This document shows, in pieces, positions 23,601 through 29,859 of a stretch of 29,859 nt of DNA. The notes below the pieces were generated by a model. That model saw only the letters and a list, made by a program, of their open reading frames with translations, was not told the DNA's origin and searched no databases. Source of the stretch: RGIG9115 sp045603225 (lineage in GTDB: Bacteria > Bacillota > Clostridia > UBA1381); the NCBI GenBank assembly GCA_045603225.1, contig JAZULT010000041.1, positions 1 through 29,859 on the forward strand, in the 5' to 3' direction. A program made the translations under genes and the position numbers. The first letter of the stretch is position 1. Each line of letters opens with the position of its first letter.

Positions 23601-23847
23601 TGTTTACATTGATAACATAATCACCGTTCTCATCCGCATATGTGTCTGCCATTGCCAGAACATCTCCGTAATCTCCGGAAGGTCTGTTTCCGATGGTCAA
23701 CACCCCGGTTACGTAACTCCCCGGCTCAGCATTTCCGGTGCAGCTCCACATTCCGCAGGTAACGACATTACTTTTCGTTTCTGCCATTACATTGACTCCG
23801 GATATCATCATGGAACCTGTTAACACAGCGGCTATACATTTTTTCAT
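20653..23847 (-). CDS. Secreted GH42-like glycoside hydrolase sharing an N-terminal domain with the SLH neighbour
   Basis: 1064 aa. Signal peptide 1-22 (ending VMA). Residues about 24-112 are the domain shared with the SLH protein downstream (GMWSCTGNA, DVLAMADTYADENGDY). A helical linker (about 120-205) resembles that of the 1381-aa paralogue. The GH-A barrel (about 230-760) has a jelly-roll domain inserted at about 277-422. Probable catalytic residues are Glu517 in LTNEPMF and Glu679 in FNSEDHVI. The C-terminus has a GH42 trimerisation-like region (about 763-850) and beta domains. It lacks its own SLH or sortase signal. AAAGGAGGT precedes ATG 23847. It is the first gene of the leftward block and lies 104 bp after a co-directional AraC gene, which probably regulates it. 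The substrate is not deducible; a beta-galactoside-like linkage is the family default. Confidence 0.75.
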   Translation of the reverse strand: MKKCIAAVLTGSMMISGVNVMAETKSNVVTCGMWSCTGNAEPGSYVTGVLTIGNRPSGDYGDVLAMADTYADENGDYVINVNIPPGKIEDGDAVTALIHSDGKSETKTMYYEEFNTSGMSTAEKYGVMRSKLEKLKKLISGCEASGIQVDYEKINCAVIEKFIGYGLEDLNGGNEERSEYVLAEIEKLYGEAVAALTSYENGEAKPIKITRNDLDIIPQFEGMSVTADDKPVFLTGFLGQDYMISDMASFADMGFNSVSLEIGVSDVIVDPENSVYGGWKTQYYNGVNTGNTSMKIESGKGVSGSKAFRLTNTAEKADHRYIVIEQTVPVEPNTAYEFGASVRTISGSGVKIYGGGWNGENFYIANKLSSFVNDNRSFNTGNTNYATIWILSDSPGENIIDNIYMRKVGTLDNIVQNGNFETELEVVDGLGIDRGAIGTLKRDMEKARKNGLSVNLLISPHYFPGFVLNESSDYVRENGSVEWYKGRIRQSLELYIDALINEVKEYPQLYGICLTNEPMFNLMDSPESFARPFWTEYLSEKYGNISTLNSKWGTYYTSFEKVKIPSGIESTHYAYEWELMNRELFAEWHGSMAKQIKEIAPHLAIHAKEINYLSSRDTDYERMFLTAGTDARLFSDFSDVHGCDAHGYLEETHVYQLQNKFQWYDYLTTIEEKTIFNSEDHVIMDGSQIYSENQAKHVYTDMFQGAIHGRGISNIWVYGRTQESGNAWSDSIMHRPDVMKATGRASLDINRLADEITALQNKDAEIAIVFSDASRRYDRNHMNALYQSYKAAIYSGFRVAVVDEQSILEGKADKCQAIILPNVKYLSEDAINKLASSGAKKIIIGDNCAKYDCYKRTHKSSITTSLTNGATVINANFSNYAMTSPSVSQIQNTIQSNTKNNVSIKSGGTAVTDTEYRAVPYKNGWLVNMCSYDFDNEKNVEIYIDGEKISEFKDLKDDVVKDKLTLNGYEPELIYVDMSKVRLSEKNGVVTAKNSTSGNITGAYMVNAGYDSTGKMETCQLIPLDIDENGETEKAVQLDSTVHRIFVLESLDTLTSCSEVLEIN

Positions 23848-23951
23848 ATTCTACCTCCTTTATATATCAACACTTTCAACTTAAGGATTTTAAATCTGAA
23901 ATTGCTTTGCAATTTTTTCCTCAACCTGACGCATTAAGTTGACAGTATTTC

Positions 23952-24776
23952 TTACATGTCCACATTTCTGTATGCATTTGGTGAAACTCCGTATATAGCC
24001 TTGAAATTTCTCGCAAACTGCGAATATGAACTGAATCCGCTTTCGAAGCATATGTCCATAATAGAAATATCGGTAGACAGTATGAGATTTTTCGCATATC
24101 TGCAACGCATTTCTGAAATATAATCATGAATAGTAAGTCCGGTAAAGTCTTTAAAGAGCTTTGCCATATGACTTTTCGAAAATCCGCAATACCGCGAAAT
24201 GTCGTCTGCAGTAATTTCTTCTGTAAAATTATTTTTTATATATTCAAGAGCTTTTCTCGCATAAGATGAGTTTTCATAGACATCACCTTTTTTCGAAATG
24301 GAACAGCTCATGATTTCCATAACAAGACATTCCGCAAGATTTTTAAGATAATATCCTGAGACCCTGTCTTCTCTACTTTGTATTTCAACAATAGTCTGAC
24401 AGTATTTTACAATTCTTTCGAATGATTTTTTGCCCGGTTCTATGACAAGCGGAAAATCAAGCTTGCTGATAAACATCATAACGGTATCAGACATAAGTTC
24501 CTCAACGAAAGATATATTGAAGTTTTCAAGATTATCGCTTTCGTTCATTTTAAGGCAATGGAAATCAATCGGTGAAATAAAGCAAAGCTGTCCTTCTTTA
24601 AGCTCATACTTTATTCCGTCAATCACGAAATCGCAACCGCCTCCGATAACAACCTCAATTTCATAATAGTCATGCCAGTGCATCGAATAGCTCCCGGTAT
24701 TTTTCCGGAGACTGGCATCAAGAAGGTTACTGTACCTGAATATGTCGGTATTCAGTTTAAAAGGAAATCGGCTCAT
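23952..24776 (-). CDS. AraC-family transcriptional regulator
   Basis: 274 aa. N-terminal cupin sensor with HWHDYYEI at 33-40, a common metal- or sugar-binding cupin start in AraC regulators, then a helical dimer region. Residues about 173-271 form the double helix-turn-helix (DISRYCGFSKSHMAKLFKD, then ICFESGFSSYSQFARNFK) with the family ending YGVSPNAYR. Starts at ATG 24776 after AAGGAG. It stands immediately upstream of, and in the same direction as, the secreted glycosidase/SLH block, and is divergent from another AraC gene with overlapping promoters. The likely role is activation of the surface glycan system; the inducer is unknown. Confidence 0.92.
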   Translation of the reverse strand: MSRFPFKLNTDIFRYSNLLDASLRKNTGSYSMHWHDYYEIEVVIGGGCDFVIDGIKYELKEGQLCFISPIDFHCLKMNESDNLENFNISFVEELMSDTVMMFISKLDFPLVIEPGKKSFERIVKYCQTIVEIQSREDRVSGYYLKNLAECLVMEIMSCSISKKGDVYENSSYARKALEYIKNNFTEEITADDISRYCGFSKSHMAKLFKDFTGLTIHDYISEMRCRYAKNLILSTDISIMDICFESGFSSYSQFARNFKAIYGVSPNAYRNVDM

Positions 24777-24804
24777 ATAAATTTCTCCTTATTTCAAATT
24801 TCTC

Positions 24805-24836
24805 TTGATTTTTCGCCAAAGATGATGTATAATCAA
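24805..24836. promoter_or_regulatory. Overlapping divergent promoters between two araC genes
   Basis: Rightward: TTGATT (24805-24810), 17-bp spacer, TATAAT (24828-24833). Leftward: TTGATT (complement of 24831-24836), 17-bp spacer, AAAAAT (complement of 24808-24813). Each -35 overlaps the other promoter's -10, so polymerase could occupy only one at a time. The rightward signal is the stronger. Confidence 0.6.
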
Positions 24837-24867
24837 AATAGCACAAAACAAAGATTGGATTGATAAT

Positions 24868-25710
24868 ATGTATTTCGAAAACATTAGCCCCTTCGTCCGT
24901 TATGCAAGATATATGGAATTAAACGATCAATTCGGATATCCTGAATACTATCCCCTGGACAACAGAATTTTCTATGTCTGCGAAGGGATTTCTGCTGTAC
25001 AGACATCTGAAAATATATTTGAGATGTCTCCGGGAAGTCTCCTTGTCATTCATGCAGGATGTAAATATGAATTACGTCCCGGCAATGTAAAATATCTTGC
25101 AATCAACTTCGACTATACAGATGCGGGAAAAACCATGTCGGTTCCTATACCTCCCGTTACTTCTTTGAATGCAGATTTTAATTCACTTAATCTGACAGAA
25201 AATGTATTTTTCGAAGATTTCGATGAACTCAACAGCTACTACTTTGTCAGACAAACCTTCTCGTTAAAAAATCTGCTTATGAATATAGTTTCCGAATATA
25301 ACGACAGACTTCAGTTTTTTGAAACCAATACAGCATCAATGCTCACTTCGGTGCTTATACATCTTTTCAGACATTCAAAAAATCAGATTTACGGAACTAA
25401 CTTATCTACCATAACAGATATTGCCTCTTACATACACGAGCATTACAACAAGCCGATTACAAACGATGAACTCGCAGAGTTATACAACTTCCATCCGAAT
25501 TATCTGAGCAGTATGTTCAAAAAGAATTTCGGAAAATCACTTCATCAGTATGTTCTTGACATCCGCATATCGAATGCCATTTCTCTTCTCGAAGAAGGGA
25601 AGCTTGATATTTCTCAGATTGCCGCCGAAACAGGTTTTTCTGACAGTAACTATTTTTCAAGATACTTCAAAAAAGTAACAGGTATGTCACCTAAACATTA
25701 TAAAAGATAA
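24868..25710 (+). CDS. AraC-family transcriptional regulator
   Basis: 280 aa. The N-terminal half (about 1-170) is a cupin-like sensor (EMSPGSLLVIHAG near 52-64) with a divergent middle. Residues about 182-280 carry two helix-turn-helix motifs (DELAELYNFHPNYLSSMFKK; IAAETGFSDSNYFSRYFKK) and the ending TGMSPKHYKR. ATG 24868 has only a weak GGAT ribosome site but a clear promoter about 35 bp upstream. It converges on the beta-mannosidase gene with 10 bp between stops and no hairpin there. It is likely to regulate the mannosidase, the leftward block, or both; the sequence cannot decide. Confidence 0.9.
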   Translation: MYFENISPFVRYARYMELNDQFGYPEYYPLDNRIFYVCEGISAVQTSENIFEMSPGSLLVIHAGCKYELRPGNVKYLAINFDYTDAGKTMSVPIPPVTSLNADFNSLNLTENVFFEDFDELNSYYFVRQTFSLKNLLMNIVSEYNDRLQFFETNTASMLTSVLIHLFRHSKNQIYGTNLSTITDIASYIHEHYNKPITNDELAELYNFHPNYLSSMFKKNFGKSLHQYVLDIRISNAISLLEEGKLDISQIAAETGFSDSNYFSRYFKKVTGMSPKHYKR

Positions 25711-25720
25711 ATCCATTATA

Positions 25721-28144
25721 TCACAGAACATCATACAATGTCATCACATTAAGCGTATTTTTTATAATGTCAATATCTGTATTATCGGAAATATATACCT
25801 TCTTTTCCCTTCCCGGCACAATATCGAAGAAATTATCATCGAAAAGTGTATTGTTATCATTTGCGCTAAGCTTTACATAACGTGCCAGACAATCAGATGA
25901 AAGTGTAATATAAATACCGTTTTCATCCTTATCAATCTGAGTTTTTATATCAGGCTTTCTGAAATCGTATCTCTTGTTTTCGTCAAGCATTAATACTCTG
26001 TCGGTAACAGCTGCACCGTCAACAGATAAGCTGTATGAAACATAGCAGTTGTCTTTCTTATACTCTACGTCCGGAATCTGCTTTTCAAGCTTCATTGCAG
26101 AAAGAGGATTGAGCTGTGAAACCATTTCATTACCGCAAAGGATATTTCCATCCATATCCATAAGCTTCCATTCAACCTTAATATCAAGCTTTTTATTTAT
26201 GTCACTTGATACTGCAAAGTAAAGCTCACTGTTTTCTTCATAAGCTGTAACCAGCACAGGTGCATAAAAACGTTTTGCAAAATAATGGAGTGCCTTCCAT
26301 CTTCCGTAGTAATCCATACCTGACCATGAAACCCCCGGCCAGCAATCATTAAGCTGCCAGTAAAGAGAGCCCATACATATGCCTCTGTTGCTTCTCCAGT
26401 GTTCAACACCGCTTCCTATTGCTTCGCCCTGCAAAATCTGCGACAGATACACAAGATTTTCAAAGCTTTCAGGATATCTGAAATTCTCGGCAAGATAATG
26501 AAGAATTTTATTGTTGCCGGCTTCAAACTTCTGATGTATTTCCATTACAGGTGAGAAAAGGTTTAAATCCTTTTCCTCTGCAAATGTTTTTATAGTCTCG
26601 ATGCATGGCAGCGACTGAAAACCAAATTCAGAACAAAACCTGAATAAATGTTTCCTGTACTCCGAAAAAGGCTTCAGCGCATGCCATACTTCCCAGAAGT
26701 GGACATCACCTCTGTCCGGATCATAGGGCTTATAGAAACAGGTATCGGATGTAGGTGAAGATGATTTATAAATACCTGTGGGATGAAATTTCTTCATCAG
26801 CCCCGGGATCAGGCAATGGAACATTTTTATATAGTCAGCACGCTCGGTAGAAAGCTTTTCATCCCCCTCCGGAGAGCCGTAGCAAAGCATATCCTCGCAT
26901 TCATTGTTACCTGCCCAAAGCGCAAAACACGGATAGTTTCTAAGACGCTTCAGCTGACAGGTAATTTCTTCTGTGACAATGCTTTCAAATTCATCAGTAT
27001 AATTTACCCCCACACAGGCAAACATAAAGTCCTGCCATACAAGAAGGCCGTATTCACAGCAACGCTTATAGAATTCATCATCCATATAAACACCGCCGCC
27101 CCATATTCTTATCATATTGAAGTTTGCCATACAGCAGCTTTTCAAAATATGCTCTGCCTTTTCTCTTCTCTTTTCCAAAAGATTGTCTTCAGGGATATAA
27201 TTTGCACCTTTAGCAAACATATCAAGACCGTTCACACGGAAGTAGAAGCTTTTTCCCCTTTCATCTTCTTCGTTTACAAGCTCTATTGTGCGAAGACCTA
27301 TTACATACTCTTTGCTGTCCGTCTTTACTCCGCCGCAGTAAAGAACTACATCAACAGTATAAAGAGGCTGTTCACCATAACCGTTCGGATACCAGAGCTT
27401 CGGATTATCTATATCAATGGTTATATCTCCGTCTGACTTAAGTGTTTTCTTTTCACCTTCGGGAGATGTAACCGTAATTTCATATTCTGCTTTGCAGTCA
27501 TCATAATAAACAGTATCAGGGAAAATATTAAGCTTTACTTTCCCGTCAAAATGTTCCTGAGTAATGTACACGCTATCAAGACGCGCTGTGCTGTTTCCTT
27601 CAAGGTAAACAGGCTTCCATATTCCTATATCGGGAACAATCGGGCCCCAGTCCCAGCCGAACATATAATGTGCTTTTCTTATCTGAGAGAATCCCGGCAT
27701 ACCGTAACTGTTTTCTTTAAGATTCTTTTCTCTGTCTTTTTCAGCTATGTATTCAAGAGGAGAATAAAAATGTACTTTAAGCTTATTTTCTCCGTTTTTA
27801 AGATATTCTTTTACAGGTATTCTGTGCACTGCGTGCATATTGCAGAAATAACCGATTTTTGCATTATTCAGATAAACATCGCAGACAGTATCAAGACCTT
27901 CAAAAACAAGCTCAACCTGCTTGTTTCCGAGCATTTCTTCTGATACTTCAAATGAAGTTTCAAATTCATATTCACCGTCTATATCTTTGTAATAATCTAA
28001 ATTTTCCTTTTCAAAATGCGGATGATTTATTTTGTTGTTTTCAATAAGCACCGAATATACACTGTTCGGAACAGATATATTGTAGATTTCGTCTTCTCCG
28101 CATTTTTTCATTTTCCAGTTTTCGCATAAGTTTAATTGCATCAT
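25721..28144 (-). CDS. Beta-mannosidase (glycoside hydrolase family 2)
   Basis: 807 aa from ATG 28144; an upstream ATG (28177) gives 818 aa but lies about 4 nt from the predicted transcription start, whereas GGGTGAT precedes 28144. The order is GH2: N-terminal sugar-binding jelly roll, Ig-like domain, then the barrel. In 818-aa numbering the acid/base is Glu426 in WAGNNECED and the nucleophile is Glu517 in CSEFGFQSLP. GWDWGP near 174-179 is typical of beta-mannosidases rather than GH2 beta-galactosidases. There is no signal peptide, so it acts in the cytoplasm, removing terminal beta-mannose from imported manno-oligosaccharides or N-glycan cores. It is monocistronic and convergent with an araC gene. 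Confidence 0.88.
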   Translation of the reverse strand: MMQLNLCENWKMKKCGEDEIYNISVPNSVYSVLIENNKINHPHFEKENLDYYKDIDGEYEFETSFEVSEEMLGNKQVELVFEGLDTVCDVYLNNAKIGYFCNMHAVHRIPVKEYLKNGENKLKVHFYSPLEYIAEKDREKNLKENSYGMPGFSQIRKAHYMFGWDWGPIVPDIGIWKPVYLEGNSTARLDSVYITQEHFDGKVKLNIFPDTVYYDDCKAEYEITVTSPEGEKKTLKSDGDITIDIDNPKLWYPNGYGEQPLYTVDVVLYCGGVKTDSKEYVIGLRTIELVNEEDERGKSFYFRVNGLDMFAKGANYIPEDNLLEKRREKAEHILKSCCMANFNMIRIWGGGVYMDDEFYKRCCEYGLLVWQDFMFACVGVNYTDEFESIVTEEITCQLKRLRNYPCFALWAGNNECEDMLCYGSPEGDEKLSTERADYIKMFHCLIPGLMKKFHPTGIYKSSSPTSDTCFYKPYDPDRGDVHFWEVWHALKPFSEYRKHLFRFCSEFGFQSLPCIETIKTFAEEKDLNLFSPVMEIHQKFEAGNNKILHYLAENFRYPESFENLVYLSQILQGEAIGSGVEHWRSNRGICMGSLYWQLNDCWPGVSWSGMDYYGRWKALHYFAKRFYAPVLVTAYEENSELYFAVSSDINKKLDIKVEWKLMDMDGNILCGNEMVSQLNPLSAMKLEKQIPDVEYKKDNCYVSYSLSVDGAAVTDRVLMLDENKRYDFRKPDIKTQIDKDENGIYITLSSDCLARYVKLSANDNNTLFDDNFFDIVPGREKKVYISDNTDIDIIKNTLNVMTLYDVL

Positions 28145-28187
28145 AATATCACCCAATAATCCTAATTTATTAATCATCTTTAATTAA

Positions 28188-28196
28188 ATTATATCA
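28188..28196 (-). promoter_or_regulatory. Extended -10 promoter of the beta-mannosidase gene
   Basis: Minus-strand TGATATAAT with no recognisable -35 at 16-18 bp, which suits an extended -10 or activator-dependent promoter. The same 9-mer is the -10 of two regulator genes (2002-2010 and 7243-7251). Confidence 0.5.
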
Positions 28197-28330
28197 CATT
28201 TATACTACATTACTGTGCAATTCTCATTTTTCGTTGTTCATTTTCAATTAAAGTCAGATAAAAGAATCTAACATTTAGGAAATCAATTCACTACATTTCA
28301 ACTTTTTTGCAAAAAAAATCGAGGATTTTG

Positions 28331-28380
28331 AACCGACCCCAAAAAGTTAGACCAAAGATCTAACGATTAGGAGGTCGGTT
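28331..28380 (+). promoter_or_regulatory. Hairpin at the IS left end covering the orfA ribosome site
   Basis: AACCGACC (28331-28338) pairs with GGTCGGTT (28373-28380), with a second stem GTTAGA/TCTAAC inside. The outer right arm overlaps the GGAGG ribosome site (28370-28374) and is followed by a T-run. Transcripts entering from outside would fold this structure, which could terminate them or hide the ribosome site. Confidence 0.65.
28338..28352 (+). repeat. Left terminal inverted repeat of the IS (core)
   Basis: CCCAAAAAGTTAGAC, exact complement of 29845-29859. Confidence 0.9.
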
Positions 28381-28384
28381 TTTT

Positions 28385-28963
28385 GTGGCAAAATATAGTT
28401 ATGAATTTAAAATGGAGGTTGTACAAGCATATTTGAAAGGAGAAGGTGGTTATGGTTATCTGGCAAAAAAATATAATTTACCTTCACCGCGTACAATCGA
28501 ATATTGGGTGCATGCATATAACACTTTGGGAGAAAATAGTTTAACACGTTCAAGACAAAATAACAAGTACTCTTTACAATTCAAGCTTTCTGTGGTAGAA
28601 TTGTATCTATCAAGTGAAGTCTCATATCAGGAATTGGCTCTTTCGCAAGGTATTAACAACCCATCTTTGATAGCAAGATGGGTTAACGATTTCAGAATTG
28701 CCGGTCCTGATGCCTTGAGACCTAAAAAGAAAGGTCGTAAGAAAACATTGGATATAAAAGAAGAAAAAAAGCCTTCTAAATCTACCGAAGAAAAGCCAGT
28801 AGATACAAGTGCCGAACATGTTAAAGAACTTGAAGATGAATTACTTAAATTAAGAATCGAAAACGCATATTTAAAAGAATTGAGGAGATTGCGTTTAGAG
28901 GAGGAAGCTCTTCTGAAAAAACAGCGAGAATCGTCCACAGTCTCCGAGGACAGTTCAAATTAA
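28385..28963 (+). CDS. IS3-family transposase OrfA
   Basis: 192 aa from GTG 28385, with GGAGG at 28370-28374. Two helix-turn-helix motifs of the IS150 type (about 1-50, YSYEFKMEVVQAYLKG; about 60-105, YSLQFKLSVVELYLSS), a basic linker (RPKKKGRKK) and a C-terminal Glu/Leu coiled coil (about 140-175) that would mediate multimerisation. It recognises the terminal inverted repeats and also supplies the N-terminus of the OrfAB transposase made by -1 frameshifting at the A6 run near its end. Confidence 0.93.
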   Translation: MAKYSYEFKMEVVQAYLKGEGGYGYLAKKYNLPSPRTIEYWVHAYNTLGENSLTRSRQNNKYSLQFKLSVVELYLSSEVSYQELALSQGINNPSLIARWVNDFRIAGPDALRPKKKGRKKTLDIKEEKKPSKSTEEKPVDTSAEHVKELEDELLKLRIENAYLKELRRLRLEEEALLKKQRESSTVSEDSSN

Positions 28964-28976
28964 AAGACATTCTCGC
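28898..28976 (+). other. Programmed -1 ribosomal frameshift signal between orfA and orfB
   Basis: The slippery stretch is G-AAA-AAA-C (28915-28922) in the orfA frame. A Shine-Dalgarno-like GAGGAGG (28898-28904) lies 10 bases upstream, the usual stimulator distance. Downstream, GCGAGAAT (28924-28931) pairs exactly with 28969-28976, with a smaller GTCC/GGAC stem inside. orfB is open in the -1 frame from 28849, so a shift here yields the OrfAB fusion. Confidence 0.75.
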
Positions 28977-29805
28977 AGTAGTAGGTTTTCCGAAGGCAAC
29001 ATATATGTATTGGCAAAAGCGGTTTGATAGAGAAAATCCCGATAAATATTTAGAAGTTGAAATCACCAAAATTCACACAGAAAACAAGGATTACGGTTAC
29101 AGACGAGTATATAGAGAATTACGAAACAGAAGAATTTTTATTAATAAAAAGAAAGTTCAAAGAATTATGCAAAAATTAGGGTTTCAAGTCACATCATTTA
29201 CTCGTAAAAGTCGCAGATATAATTCATATAAAGGTAATGTAGGCAAAATAGCTCCTAACAGAATTAACCGTCGTTTCAATACATCTGTACCGCATCAAAA
29301 GATAACTACTGATACTACCGAATTCAAGTATTACGAGATAGACAACAAAGGCAGAATGGTCATTAAGAAATTGTATTTAGATCCATTCCTCGATATGTTT
29401 AATGGAGAGATATTAACCTATTGTATAAGTAAAACACCCTCGGCAGCGAGTGTTTTATCAGCACAACAACAAGCAATAGCAATAACATCTGATTGTCCAT
29501 ATAGAAGAACATTCCATTCAGACAGAGGATGGGCATACCAAATGGGTGCATACTCGTCTGCTCTTAAAGAGAACAAAATATTCCAAAGTATGTCTCGTAA
29601 GGGTAATTGCTATGATAACTCTGTTATGGAGAACTTTTTTGGAATATTAAAACAAGAAATGTATTACGGAACTACATATTATAGTTTTGATGAGCTTAAA
29701 GAAGCAATTGAAAGATATATAAAATATTACAACGAGACAAGAATAAAAGAGAAACTTGGATGGATGAGTCCGGTACAATATCGGCTCAACACTATAGCTG
29801 CATAA
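28921..29805 (+). CDS. IS3-family transposase OrfB (DDE integrase domain)
   Basis: Given from the frameshift point. The first ATG in frame is at 29005, which would make a 266-aa protein, but the preceding segment (EKTARIVHSLRG, KDILAVVGFPKATY) is conserved OrfB sequence, so fusion to OrfA is the likely functional form. An rve-type integrase domain holds the catalytic triad Asp103 (TDTTEF), Asp173 (HSDRGW) and Glu209 (VMENFFG), numbered from ATG 29005. The Asp-Glu spacing is 35, as in IS3 elements. No stop or frameshift interrupts it. It catalyses excision as a circle and integration of the IS. Confidence 0.93.
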   Translation, partial: TARIVHSLRGQFKLKDILAVVGFPKATYMYWQKRFDRENPDKYLEVEITKIHTENKDYGYRRVYRELRNRRIFINKKKVQRIMQKLGFQVTSFTRKSRRYNSYKGNVGKIAPNRINRRFNTSVPHQKITTDTTEFKYYEIDNKGRMVIKKLYLDPFLDMFNGEILTYCISKTPSAASVLSAQQQAIAITSDCPYRRTFHSDRGWAYQMGAYSSALKENKIFQSMSRKGNCYDNSVMENFFGILKQEMYYGTTYYSFDELKEAIERYIKYYNETRIKEKLGWMSPVQYRLNTIAA

Positions 29806-29807
29806 AA

Positions 29808-29839
29808 ATAGCGTAGCAGCCATAAAACTACTACGCTAT
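29808..29839 (+). terminator. Hairpin after orfB
   Basis: ATAGCGTAG (29808-29816) pairs with CTACGCTAT (29831-29839) across a 14-base loop, a few bases past the orfB stop. It is followed by an A-rich tract, not a T-run, so termination on the plus strand is uncertain. Confidence 0.5.
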
Positions 29840-29844
29840 AAAAA

Positions 29845-29859
29845 GTCTAACTTTTTGGG
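29845..29859 (+). repeat. Right terminal inverted repeat of the IS (partial)
   Basis: GTCTAACTTTTTGGG, exact complement of 28338-28352; the outer bases fall beyond the window. Confidence 0.9.

Larger units (their letters stand above)
28329..29859 (+). mobile_element. IS3-family (IS150-like) insertion sequence, cut at the window edge
   Basis: Contains orfA, a -1 frameshift signal and orfB. The left end reads TGAACCGACCCC (from 28329) and continues into CCCAAAAAGTTAGAC (28338-28352), whose exact complement ends the window (29845-29859). By symmetry about nine more bases of the right repeat should lie beyond the edge. Both ORFs are intact and the catalytic triad is complete, so the copy may be active. 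Flanking target duplication cannot be checked. Confidence 0.93.

Noticed and set aside
23899..23915. Short hairpin AAATTGC-TTT-GCAATTT followed by T on the plus strand, between araC and the glycosidase gene
   Set aside because: Both flanking genes run on the minus strand, where no T-run follows; the stem is AT-rich and probably not a working terminator.
25711..25720. Expected terminator between the converging araC and beta-mannosidase genes
   Set aside because: Only 10 bp separate the stops and no hairpin is visible there.
26783..27436. 217-codon plus-strand frame opposite the beta-mannosidase
   Set aside because: Lies wholly antisense to a well-supported GH2 gene, with no family features.

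Overview
The window looks like a chromosomal piece from a low-GC, endospore-lineage Clostridia (gut-type Firmicute). The signs are AT-rich intergenic DNA, strong AAAGGAGG-type ribosome sites, a YlmC/YmxH sporulation protein, S-layer-homology (SLH) surface proteins and very large secreted glycosidases. A Monoglobus-like pectin or plant-glycan degrader would fit, but I cannot fix the genus. The right edge falls inside the terminal inverted repeat of an insertion sequence, so the window may be a contig broken at a repeat.

Left region (1-4225): an array of five hairpins, then hemW preceded by a LexA/CI-like self-cleaving repressor, both leftward. A divergent promoter region studded with TTACGT-N3-ACGTAA operators faces a rightward set of three phage-like genes: a 52-aa ORF, a Cys-rich putative zinc/HTH protein and a 251-aa protein of unknown role. 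This looks like a domesticated phage or mobile remnant. An orphan barstar-like gene and a ymxH gene follow.

Lysine/diaminopimelate pair (4284-6427): asd and dapA from one sigma-A-like promoter, closed by a hairpin terminator shared with the converging araC gene.

Glycan region (6411-28193): three AraC regulators, an apparently cytoplasmic tandem beta-helix protein, a GH2 beta-mannosidase and a leftward gene block of five exported proteins. In transcription order (right to left) the block is a GH42-like enzyme (1064 aa), a C-terminal SLH protein (475 aa), an N-terminal SLH protein (881 aa), a protein of four carbohydrate-binding-like repeats (about 949 aa) and a second, larger GH42-like enzyme (1381 aa). 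The two enzymes are paralogues with a lectin-like domain inserted in the catalytic barrel. The first enzyme and the adjacent SLH protein share an N-terminal domain I do not recognise. A plausible reading is extracellular binding and cleavage of a plant or mucosal glycan at the S-layer, uptake by a transporter outside the window, and intracellular trimming by the mannosidase and beta-helix protein, with AraC sensors controlling expression.

Right end (28329-29859): a nearly complete IS3-family (IS150-like) element with orfA, a -1 frameshift signal and orfB with an intact D-D-35-E triad. No rRNA, tRNA or CRISPR array was seen.
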